From an uncultured Pirellula sp. (lineage in GTDB: Bacteria > Planctomycetota > Planctomycetia > Pirellulales > Pirellulaceae), in the NCBI GenBank assembly GCA_903930765.1, contig CAIYZV010000148.1:1-47320 (forward strand): DNA of 47,320 bases, in the 5' to 3' direction. The notes beneath the pieces were generated by a model. The model saw nothing but the letters and a program-made list of their open reading frames with translations, did not search any database and had not been told where the DNA came from. Position 1 is the stretch's first letter. Each line of letters opens with the position of its first letter. The position numbers and the translations under genes are program-made. Shown here piece by piece: positions 16,492 to 23,849 of this stretch.

Positions 16492-19164
16492 TCAATCGAT
16501 GAAACAAAACTCATTGGTGAGCAGCAACGCCTGGGCAGCTTGCTCCCACGGCGAAAGCGTTACCGGTTGGGTCGCGCCAAAGTGACGCTCGCTATTGGAT
16601 TTGTACGATCCCTCGCCATTGGAGACCAATCGCACTTTCCATTCAAAGGTATCGCTGTTGGCATCTCCTAAACTATCCGTTACAAAATCGATCGTGTCAC
16701 CCGGGGCCACGACGACTTCGTCGACATTGGTTTCCGAGGATCCGTGGTGCACGGTCCATTCACCAACTTTCTCAACTCCTCGCACCACAATCGATGCGCG
16801 AACTCCGTTCCCGGGTTCCGCAGGGTGCTTACAATTTCCCCGGATCCGAAGAGTAACCGGCGCAAAGGCCGTCCATCGCCGGACGACCGTTTGATCCAAC
16901 CGAGCACCAGGATGACCACCTGTGGAGTTCAACAATGCCCAATCGAGCTCTGGATCGGGCAACTCATCCTTGGTCCCTTGCCATCTCCCACTGACAAACC
17001 GAGGCAGCAATCGGAATTGTTCGATTCGACCGGTTTCCGGGTTGTAATTGGCAACTCCGTACGACCATTGATTCTGATGGCTATCGGGAAGAGATCTGTC
17101 GTTGGCTGCGATCAATGCAGCGAACCACTCGCGCTCTTGTGGATTGCACTTTCGAGCTAAGATCTCTTCGAACAAGTACTCGATCCCGGCCTCGCCTCCT
17201 CGCTCCGAAGCCCGCACAGCGATATCGACAAGCATGCTTTGCAGCAGATCGCTATTCATCAAAACCAAACCTTGTTGCGGCACTGTGGTCTGAGGCCGCA
17301 GCGGCACGTGAGAATCAGGGGACGCGAAGTCAAACGACCTAAAGATCTGCGGTAAGTTTTGGCGATCGATGTAAGCATACAGCGTACGACGCTTGGGAAA
17401 CGGGGGTTCGGTAATGTTGACACTCGTGCCACCGACCGCTCGGTCGAGTTGGCCGGTCGCTGCAAGGAGAGCGTCCCGAAGCGATTCAAAGTCCATCCGC
17501 TTGCGTTGCGATCTCCACAACCAACGGTTCTCCGGATCTAGCGCATACGCCTCGGGCCGATGATCGCTTTTTTGACGGTAGACTCGCGATAAGACAATGC
17601 GACGAATCAATTGCTTCGTGCTCCAGCCTTGTTTTTGAAAATCCCACGCGAGGGAATCAAGGACCCCTTGATGAACCGGTGGTTCGCAACGCACGCCAAA
17701 ATCGCTGGGCGTATCGACAAGCGGCACTCCGAAAATCCAACCCCAGATGCGGTTCACGTACACACGCGATGTCAAAGGATTCTTCGCATCGACAATCGCC
17801 TCCGACATTTCCAGCCGACCGCTTCCGGTCTTCATTTCCACAGCGTTCGAGGGCGTTAGGAATCCAATGAAACGCCTCGGAACTTCCGGGCCAGGATTTC
17901 CTGGACTGCCTCGCAGTAGCAACCGCGTTGGACCTTGGCTCTCTTTATCCACAAGTCGCATCGGCGACGGGTCGCCACCTGGCTCTTCGCTTCCAAGCAA
18001 TGCGGCATGCAACGAATAGTAATCGGCCATCGAGACCGGATCGAATTTGTGATCATGGCATCTAGCGCACGCAGCCGTGACCCCTAACAAGCCTCGCGTG
18101 ATCACATCGATCCGATCGTCCGCAATGTCGTGAACATTGTTCAGAAACCGCCGACCCAAGGTCAGCATCCCCATCGCATCCAAATGCCCCTCCGCATTCT
18201 GAGGATCCAATCGATCTCCGATCAATTGGTAACGCACAAACTGATTGTACGGGAGATCGTTGTTGAACGATCGGATCAGCCAATCTCGATAGCGGTAGGC
18301 GTGGGGGTATTCGCGATTTTCAACGAAGACATAACCTTTGTTGTCCGCGTAGCGAGTTACATCCATCCAACGACGCGCCATCCGCTCACCGAAGTGAGGG
18401 GATGGCAACAATCCGTCGACAAGCGTGGTGTACCATTCAGGAGATGTGTCTGCTTCGACCGATTGGATTTGTGCCAGCGTTGGCGGAATACCGAGCAAGT
18501 CGTAATACAAACGGCGAACTAGAGTTCGTCGGTCCGCTTCCGTCGCGAGCGATAATCCGTTTGAAGCGAGCTTTAATGCGACCAATCGATCGATCGGGTC
18601 GCTCTCCGTCGATAGATCGCCCGATGGGGTTGGGACAGTTGGCTCCACAAGAGGCTGATAGGCCCAGTGGGTGGCAGAGAGCAATTGCGGATTCGATTTC
18701 ATACCTGCCGCAGGAGCCTCCTCCAGTTCAGGCCGTGGATCGATGGCTCCTTCGGCGATCCACCTCTTCAGATCGTCGATTTGCTCCTGGGTGAGTTTTC
18801 CGTCCGGTGGCATTTGGAGACCAGCGTCGTTGTACTCGACCGCTCGGATCAAGAGACTTTGATCGGCGGTTCCAACCACCAACGCTGGCCCCATCGTTCC
18901 ACCGCGACGCATCAGTCCCGGTGCATCCAGTCGCAGCGTGCCACCGAGATCCGACGACTTGGCACTGTGGCATTCGTAACACTTTTCCACGAGGATCGGT
19001 CGGATCTTCGATTCAAAAAAATCGATCTTTGGATCTTGCCCACCGCATGGATCCGCCCACCCCCAAAATAAGGCACCCAGCGGCAACGACCACGCCCACA
19101 AACAGGGCAAGGAACCGATGCGACTCTTCGAGGTCTTCGGTTGGCAACGATTGAAAAAAATCAT
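16492..19164 (-). CDS. c-type cytochrome (PSD1) / DUF1549 / DUF1553 protein with inserted beta-sandwich, pair 1
   Basis: 890 residues from the ATG at 19164, the first that gives a plausible signal region; the frame stays open to 19305 through an 18-nt repeat. Order: N-terminal hydrophobic segment, a planctomycete cytochrome domain with heme site CYECH (Cys62, Cys65, His66) and a MPPDGKLT segment supplying the likely distal Met, DUF1549 with a second CARCH, then DUF1553 (VYVNRIWGWIFG, DTPSDFG). The family's usual end, AQALLLTNEFCFID, is separated from the rest of DUF1553 by about 170 residues that look like an inserted carbohydrate-binding-type beta-sandwich. Probably exported, with covalent heme; catalytic role unknown. 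It precedes the DUF1501 gene. Confidence 0.88.
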   Translation of the reverse strand: MIFFNRCQPKTSKSRIGSLPCLWAWSLPLGALFWGWADPCGGQDPKIDFFESKIRPILVEKCYECHSAKSSDLGGTLRLDAPGLMRRGGTMGPALVVGTADQSLLIRAVEYNDAGLQMPPDGKLTQEQIDDLKRWIAEGAIDPRPELEEAPAAGMKSNPQLLSATHWAYQPLVEPTVPTPSGDLSTESDPIDRLVALKLASNGLSLATEADRRTLVRRLYYDLLGIPPTLAQIQSVEADTSPEWYTTLVDGLLPSPHFGERMARRWMDVTRYADNKGYVFVENREYPHAYRYRDWLIRSFNNDLPYNQFVRYQLIGDRLDPQNAEGHLDAMGMLTLGRRFLNNVHDIADDRIDVITRGLLGVTAACARCHDHKFDPVSMADYYSLHAALLGSEEPGGDPSPMRLVDKESQGPTRLLLRGSPGNPGPEVPRRFIGFLTPSNAVEMKTGSGRLEMSEAIVDAKNPLTSRVYVNRIWGWIFGVPLVDTPSDFGVRCEPPVHQGVLDSLAWDFQKQGWSTKQLIRRIVLSRVYRQKSDHRPEAYALDPENRWLWRSQRKRMDFESLRDALLAATGQLDRAVGGTSVNITEPPFPKRRTLYAYIDRQNLPQIFRSFDFASPDSHVPLRPQTTVPQQGLVLMNSDLLQSMLVDIAVRASERGGEAGIEYLFEEILARKCNPQEREWFAALIAANDRSLPDSHQNQWSYGVANYNPETGRIEQFRLLPRFVSGRWQGTKDELPDPELDWALLNSTGGHPGARLDQTVVRRWTAFAPVTLRIRGNCKHPAEPGNGVRASIVVRGVEKVGEWTVHHGSSETNVDEVVVAPGDTIDFVTDSLGDANSDTFEWKVRLVSNGEGSYKSNSERHFGATQPVTLSPWEQAAQALLLTNEFCFID

Positions 19165-19264
19165 CCAGGAAACGATTCGGTTTAAGAGGTAATGGTTAGC
19201 CAACAAATCGCGGCCGTGGTTCCGGCAAGGGAGACCGCAGCTTGGTTGGTGAGTGGGGAAGGTA

Positions 19265-19306
19265 GCCATTAACAGGTAGGTGGCCATTAACAGGTAGGTG
19301 GCCATT
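19265..19306. repeat. 18-nt tandem repeat at the 5' edge of the cytochrome gene
   Basis: Two perfect 18-nt units (GCCATTAACAGGTAGGTG at 19265-19282 and 19283-19300) and the start of a third. On the minus strand each unit contains an in-frame ATG and would encode MATYLL repeated, so annotation software may place the start of the downstream gene inside the repeat. Confidence 0.85.
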
Positions 19307-19579
19307 CATGGGAAGGTAGGTACCGCACTCGGAGCCAGCCGGCAAGTTGGAAGGCGTTGGCCTAACGGCATCGATCGACTTAAATGTTACGAAAAACCGA
19401 GGCGTCATGGAAAGTCCATGTACGGAAACGCAACACGCCAAACCGTTCAAGCCATCTCGCTGGCTCCTTTAGTATATTCTATAAGCGGGAAGAATCGGCA
19501 ACGAAATCCAAGGGTAACCGATGGAGAGAGCCGTTCCAGAGAGTCGGGTCATACGATAAACTACTGGACCGTTGAAGAG
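19307..19579. other. Intergenic, no feature recognised
   Basis: About 270 bases between the repeat and the tRNA. I see no convincing gene; it should contain the promoters for the leftward cytochrome gene and the rightward tRNA. Confidence 0.4.
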
Positions 19580-19666
19580 GTCGCTGTGGCGAAATGGCAG
19601 ACGCATTGGACTTAAAATCCAAGGACCGGTGATACGGTCGTGTGGGTTCGACCCCCACCAGCGACA
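19580..19666 (+). tRNA. tRNA-Leu (UAA anticodon)
   Basis: Full cloverleaf of 87 nt. The acceptor GTCGCTG (19580-19586) pairs with CAGCGAC (19659-19665), discriminator A at 19666. The anticodon stem TTGGA/TCCAA closes the loop CTTAAAA with anticodon TAA at 19613-19615. A long class II variable arm (GACCGGTGATACGGTC) and T-loop TTCGACC follow. CCA is not encoded. The UAA anticodon and the long variable arm fit leucine. Confidence 0.96.
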
Positions 19667-19745
19667 CTTCTTTTCGTAAAAAACGGTGAAAATTGGCCGA
19701 GACGCCGCACACGCAGGATCGTATAGTTTCCTAGAGAGGTGTGTG

Positions 19746-20264
19746 ATGTTTCGAGCACTGATTGCCCTATCGATGAGCGTAGCCCTGCTATGGGGCCCTA
19801 ATTCGTGCTGCTGCACTGCCAGCCACGTCGCTTCGCTCTTTGGCAAGTGGTTTGGAACTGTCTCTAGTGGCGAACAGTCTGCCGATCCAGGCGTTGCTCC
19901 CCGCAAGTCGTGTTGCACGGCGAGCTCCTGCTATGCAACTCAAGACGGACATACGGACCAAAACGACAGCCGGGACACAGTCCAACAACGTTCTAAGCGG
20001 ACATCGGTCTCGAAACCTGTTTGCTGTTCGGTGGACACCCAAACTCCCTGCGGTTGCTTCCACGCCATCGTTCTCTCCAATGAAAGAACCTCTTCTACAG
20101 GCCCATCGAAAGCCGATTTCGATGATTTGGTAGTTTGGCTACTACCGGCAACACTACATTCGGCGAACGCCTTGAACGATGCGTCGCTTCGAAATCGGTC
20201 CAGAGGCTCAGGCGTTCTCGCCTCTCTACCACTCCGCACGCAATTGCAGCGATGGAATTGTTGA
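19746..20264 (+). CDS. Cysteine-rich exported protein of unknown function
   Basis: 172 residues from the ATG at 19746, which is followed by a typical signal peptide (MFRALIALSMSVALLWG); the frame is open to an earlier start at 19686 that would bury the signal. It has 11 cysteines in clusters: SCCC right after the signal, SCC and SC near residue 55, VCC and CGC in the middle, and a C-terminal Cys. The paired cysteines suggest metal or disulfide chemistry in the envelope. It lies 80 nt after tRNA-Leu and 218 nt before a second, denser Cys-rich gene; a shared metal-handling role is inferred from the composition only. Confidence 0.65.
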   Translation: MFRALIALSMSVALLWGPNSCCCTASHVASLFGKWFGTVSSGEQSADPGVAPRKSCCTASSCYATQDGHTDQNDSRDTVQQRSKRTSVSKPVCCSVDTQTPCGCFHAIVLSNERTSSTGPSKADFDDLVVWLLPATLHSANALNDASLRNRSRGSGVLASLPLRTQLQRWNC

Positions 20265-20386
20265 TCTAGCGGTGTATCGATCCCGTCGCGTGCGGGTGCG
20301 TTGTTGCCAGTCTCTTACGGTTTTTCCGTTGGGAACAGCGATACTCTCGCAGCCATTCACCCTAAGATGATTTTGGAAGGCGTTCC

Positions 20387-20404
20387 TCGGTTTCATGAAA
20401 CCGA
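20387..20404. promoter_or_regulatory. 18-nt perfect palindrome upstream of the Cys-rich gene
   Basis: TCGGTTTCATGAAACCGA is fully self-complementary and lies about 80 nt before the ATG at 20483. Flanking GGAAGG on the left and CCTTCC on the right can extend it into a larger hairpin. Candidate dimeric-repressor operator or leader structure; the regulator is unknown. Confidence 0.5.
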
Positions 20405-20482
20405 TCCCCCACCTTCCGAAACAACCCGATCTATAGATTTATACTGAACTAAAACATATCGATTCAAAAAAGGTTAAACACT

Positions 20483-20803
20483 ATGAAAACGACTTACTTC
20501 ACCGCAGGTGCTTTTGCCTTCTTGCTCGCCTTGGTTGCCACCATCGCGGGTGCAAACGCATTCCGGGATTCCAAGAACGCCACCGCAGCAACCAAAGACT
20601 CCTCGTGCGTTTGCAAAGGTTGCTGTCCCGACGGCTCCTGCTGCTGCGAAACCGGATCTTGCAGTTGCGATGCATGCGCATGCGAATGCTGCGTAGGCCA
20701 ATCATGCTGCAAGAAAACCGATGCACCGTCTAGCTGCTGCGATAGCGCCGCAAAGGATTCAGCATCCTGCGAACAAGGCGCTTGCTGCTCCGAAGGCAAA
20801 TAA
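20483..20803 (+). CDS. Exported metallothionein-like cysteine-rich protein
   Basis: 106 residues: a signal peptide (about 1-25, ending ATIAGANA), a short linker, then an 80-residue region with 20 cysteines in CxC, CC and CCC patterns (SCVCKGCCPDG, SCCCETGSCSC, CACECCVGQSCC, SSCC, ACCSEG). This composition is that of metallothionein-type metal chelators, but the order of motifs does not match a metallothionein family I can name, and export is unusual for classic bacterial ones. ATG at 20483 follows an AAAAAAGG tract at about 11 nt. It ends in a strong terminator, so it is the last gene of its transcript. Likely role: envelope binding or sequestration of soft metals such as Cu, Zn or Cd. Confidence 0.72.
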   Translation: MKTTYFTAGAFAFLLALVATIAGANAFRDSKNATAATKDSSCVCKGCCPDGSCCCETGSCSCDACACECCVGQSCCKKTDAPSSCCDSAAKDSASCEQGACCSEGK

Positions 20804-20832
20804 CCCTTGCTTCATTCCTGAATAAGCGACTA

Positions 20833-20871
20833 CCTAGCTCTTGATCCTCCCGGACGAGAGCTAGGTTTTTT
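20833..20871 (+). terminator. Rho-independent terminator of the Cys-rich gene
   Basis: Perfect 9-bp stem CCTAGCTCT/AGAGCTAGG (20833-20841 and 20857-20865), 15-nt loop, then six T's. Located 30 nt after the stop codon. Confidence 0.92.
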
Positions 20872-20928
20872 ATTGCTATTACGGTCGATAACGCGGCTAC
20901 GCGCAAAGAATCGGTGTGTGGGGATTGC

Positions 20929-21804
20929 TTAGCAGACCTTCAACATTACCCTCTTCTTGAATCGCTTTCGCAGCAAACCAACCGCCGCGACCGATGCGAG
21001 CAATGCAATCGTACCTGGCTCAGGGACCGAACTGAACTGCAATCCATCCATCGCAAAGTAGGAAGGTGTGTTCATGTACTGAAAGCCACCGAATTCAGAC
21101 GTATCGCTGGATTGCATGGAAAACCTCAATGAGTCTACAGCTCCTAGAGAGGTTAGGCCCACATTGGTCCAATCGCTCACAATGTAGTCCTTCGAATTAT
21201 CCGCAAACCGATAATCCGCAAGGAAAAAATCTACCGTTCCAGTAAGCGAGCTTCCGCGAAAACCGTGAATACTCAGCTTGAAAAAGTCCGCGTCGTTTCC
21301 ACTACCGCCCCCGAATTTTTTGGCAAATGAGTCCCCATTCTTCATCGAGTAGTACGCGTAACTCGTGTTGCTGATGTCGAACGACTTGACACTCACCTGT
21401 GCACCGAAGGTGATGACCGCTTCTCCTTGGTAACTGTTGTAGAGGATCGCATACTGACTCGAACCGTTACTTCCTAATCCAGGTCTCGCTGCAAATTGGT
21501 TGTCGAATCCACCAACGGTGCCGCTGTTCACTCGCGAGTAGGCGGAGCCCCCCCAGTAAGGACCGTAAATTGGATCGTTCTCGTAGGTATTCGAAAAATG
21601 AACGCCGCCACTGGTCCAACCGTCGGTGTTGAAGGTCCCGTTTCCCTTGTCCCCTTTGTAATATAAGCCTCCAGAACCCACCGAATAGACACTCAATTCC
21701 TCGAAACCAACGATGTCTGCGCGAACGGTTTCGCTGGGAAGTGCGAAGGTCATGCCAAGGCAGCCCGCAAGGAGGACTGCGGCATTCATAGTACGAAAAA
21801 TCAT
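20929..21804 (-). CDS. DUF4465 PEP-CTERM exported protein, B12-riboswitch controlled
   Basis: 291 residues. Signal peptide (about 1-28), a DUF4465-type beta-rich domain (about 32-262), and a C-terminal PEP-CTERM sorting tail: VPEPGTIALLASVAAVGLLR followed by KRFKKR, which an exosortase would process. Domain landmarks: FSNTYENDPIYGPYWGGSAYS, FAARPG, SNTSYAYYSMKNGDSFAKKFGGG, GNDADFFKL, FLADYRF, MNTPSYFAMDGLQF. From general knowledge, DUF4465 (BtuH) lipoproteins of Bacteroides bind cobalamin at the cell surface. Here the gene sits about 195 nt downstream of a cobalamin riboswitch on the same strand, which agrees with B12 capture. No BtuB, BtuF or exosortase gene is visible. A 3' residue MLKVC follows the basic tail. 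Confidence 0.85.
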   Translation of the reverse strand: MIFRTMNAAVLLAGCLGMTFALPSETVRADIVGFEELSVYSVGSGGLYYKGDKGNGTFNTDGWTSGGVHFSNTYENDPIYGPYWGGSAYSRVNSGTVGGFDNQFAARPGLGSNGSSQYAILYNSYQGEAVITFGAQVSVKSFDISNTSYAYYSMKNGDSFAKKFGGGSGNDADFFKLSIHGFRGSSLTGTVDFFLADYRFADNSKDYIVSDWTNVGLTSLGAVDSLRFSMQSSDTSEFGGFQYMNTPSYFAMDGLQFSSVPEPGTIALLASVAAVGLLRKRFKKRVMLKVC

Positions 21805-21998
21805 AGTTCGCGTTTGTGTGGGGCTCCGAATTCGACGGCTCGACGCGCATGCATCGCTCCCCGGAAATGCTCCGTGCAGGGGGTGAAACGCGGCCCGGAG
21901 TGCTGGTCGCGATTCAAGTTGTATTGGGGCACTTGGAGTACAAGAAGTGCTGGCTCACAGCAGTCGCCTCAATCCCAGAAAGCGAAACACTGCCATTT

Positions 21999-22223
21999 CG
22001 CGAGGTAGGTCTTCTGACTTGCTGTCGCACTCAACCCGTTCGCCTTCTCGATTCGTTTGCTGAACCAATGGCACTTCGCTAGAAGCGGGTTGAGCTGGCA
22101 GGGCACTCTATCGAAAACTCTATAGAATCCTGCGGACAACTCACAGCGGCCGGACCGTCCCGGGTTTTCACCGGTGTTCCCTGTTGCCCGAAAAGCACTT
22201 GTTTTGCTTTCGGTCACCTCACG
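21999..22223 (-). ncRNA. Cobalamin (B12) riboswitch
   Basis: Reading the minus strand, P1 can form between 22223-22216 (CGTGAGGT) and 22006-21999 (ACCTCGCG). The conserved core GGGAACACCGGTGAAAAC, then CCCGGGACGGTCCGGCCGC and TGTGA, occupies about 22188-22141. The B12-box-like AAGTCAGAAGACCTACC is at 22020-22004. Core, order and length are those of an adenosylcobalamin-class riboswitch. The leader to the DUF4465 start (about 195 nt) has no terminator-like T run, so control of translation is more likely than attenuation. Confidence 0.92.
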
Positions 22224-22232
22224 CATGCGGCT

Positions 22233-22260
22233 AGGATACGGAATATCGCATCGAAGTCAA
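22233..22260 (-). promoter_or_regulatory. Sigma-70-like promoter for the B12-riboswitch transcript
   Basis: On the minus strand TTGACT (22260-22255) and TATCCT (22238-22233) are separated by 16 nt; transcription would start near 22226, just before riboswitch P1. The agreement with the riboswitch boundary supports it. Confidence 0.7.
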
Positions 22261-22320
22261 CCAGATTGCGTGGCGTTCAAAAAATCTTTATTCACCGATG
22301 AAAATCGAAGACCTAACAAA

Positions 22321-23829
22321 TTACGAAAGTAGTTCGCTGAGTACATGGCCATGAACGTCGGTCAGCCGTCGCTCGATCCCGTTGTGATAGAACGATAACT
22401 GCTCATGATTGAGCCCCAGCAAATGCAGGATCGTCGCATGCAAATCGTAGATCGTGGCCACATTCTCGATCGCTTTGTACCCAAACGGATCGGTAGCCCC
22501 GTACGAGTACCCTCGCTTGACCCCAGCCCCTGCCAGCCAGACGGTAAAACCCGACGGATTATGATCCCGGCCACTGGCGCCCTTTTGGAATGTTGGCATC
22601 CGTCCAAACTCGGTTACAAACGCGATCAGCGTATCGTCGAGCAACCCTCGGCGTTTAAGATCGGTGACTAAACCAGCCACAGGTTGGTCTAGGATTGGAC
22701 CGTGGATGGCATACTGCTGCTCGATCACCTTGTGACCATCCCAATTACCAACCCCTTCCCCCATGGCATACGACCCATTGAAGAGTTGCACAAATCGAAC
22801 GTCCCGTTCGAGCAAGCGTCGGGCGAGAATGCAGTTCTTCGCAAACCGAGCCTTGTTGGTATTCTTCGTATCGTCCGCCCCGTAGAGTGCCAACGTCTCG
22901 TCGGTCTCATCGGAAAGGTCGTTGAGCGATGCAGCAGCCAATTGCATCTTGGCAGCGAGTTCATAACTCGCAATCCTCGCCGCGAGAGCTTCATCCTGCG
23001 GATTGCGATCGATTTGAAACTGATTCAACCGTCTCAGGAACTCGCGGGTCGCAATATCCTTTTCTCGAGGGATCTCCGCCGGAGGTACCAGATTCGGGAT
23101 CGGCCGGTCTGAATTGAACGGAGTTCCTTGAAAGGCAGCAGGCAAAAAACCGCTGGACCATTGTCTCGCACCGATTTGTGGAATCCCACGCGGGTCTGGA
23201 ATCGCAACGAAGGCTGGCAGATCCTGACACTCTGAACCGAGCGCGTAGCTGACCCAAGCCCCAATGCTTGGGAACCCGTCGAGCGTGAAGCCGGTCGCCA
23301 TTTGATTCTCTGCCGGCCCATGCGTATTGGACTTGGCCGTCATCGAATGGATGAAACAAATATCGTCGGCCAGTTCACCGATGCGAGGCAACAGGTCGCT
23401 GGTCATTTTGCCCGACTCACCCCGAGGCCGGAATTTCCACCTGGGCTCAATGAGGTTCCCTTGTTCCCCTTGGAAGGTGATCAACCCGGAGCTATCGGGC
23501 ATCGGTTTGTCGTGATTTTTGACCAACTCCGGTTTGTAGTCGAAGGTGTCGACATGGGAGATCGCTCCAGAAACAAAGATCAGCAAAATCCTCTTGGCTT
23601 TGGGCGCGAAGTGCGGTGATCTGGATGCGTAGGGTTTGGATGGGTCGATCTCCGGACGGATCGGTGGGCCATTGCCTCGCACTCGCTGCAGCAGCGACTG
23701 GTCACCGAGCATCGATGCAAGCGCAATCGATCCTAATCCCGTCGCTCCACAACCTAAGAACAATCGTCGGTCCAAAAACAACGAGCCGGTTGGGGAGAGC
23801 GATTTATTCCGCTGGAATTGGTTACGCAT
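22321..23829 (-). CDS. DUF1501 protein, pair 2
   Basis: 502 residues, ATG start. A Tat-like signal (LDRRLFLGCGATGLGSIALA) begins near residue 19. The phosphatase/sulfatase-like landmarks are: AISHVDTFDYKP, TEFGRMP, SGRDHNPSGFTVWLAGAGVK, YGATDPFG and YDLHATILHLLG. The first motif has SGAISH where the other two copies have GGPSH, so copies have diverged. It starts 20 nt after the stop of the cytochrome gene of the pair and is followed by the promoter and riboswitch of the DUF4465 gene. Confidence 0.92.
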   Translation of the reverse strand: MRNQFQRNKSLSPTGSLFLDRRLFLGCGATGLGSIALASMLGDQSLLQRVRGNGPPIRPEIDPSKPYASRSPHFAPKAKRILLIFVSGAISHVDTFDYKPELVKNHDKPMPDSSGLITFQGEQGNLIEPRWKFRPRGESGKMTSDLLPRIGELADDICFIHSMTAKSNTHGPAENQMATGFTLDGFPSIGAWVSYALGSECQDLPAFVAIPDPRGIPQIGARQWSSGFLPAAFQGTPFNSDRPIPNLVPPAEIPREKDIATREFLRRLNQFQIDRNPQDEALAARIASYELAAKMQLAAASLNDLSDETDETLALYGADDTKNTNKARFAKNCILARRLLERDVRFVQLFNGSYAMGEGVGNWDGHKVIEQQYAIHGPILDQPVAGLVTDLKRRGLLDDTLIAFVTEFGRMPTFQKGASGRDHNPSGFTVWLAGAGVKRGYSYGATDPFGYKAIENVATIYDLHATILHLLGLNHEQLSFYHNGIERRLTDVHGHVLSELLS

Positions 23830-23849
23830 GCGTTCGCTGAATCCCTTTC

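Noticed and set aside
10610-20336. Shared 16-mer GGTTTTTCCGTTGGGA at about 10609 and 20319
   Set aside because: One 16-base match in a 47-kb window is near chance expectation and the contexts differ.
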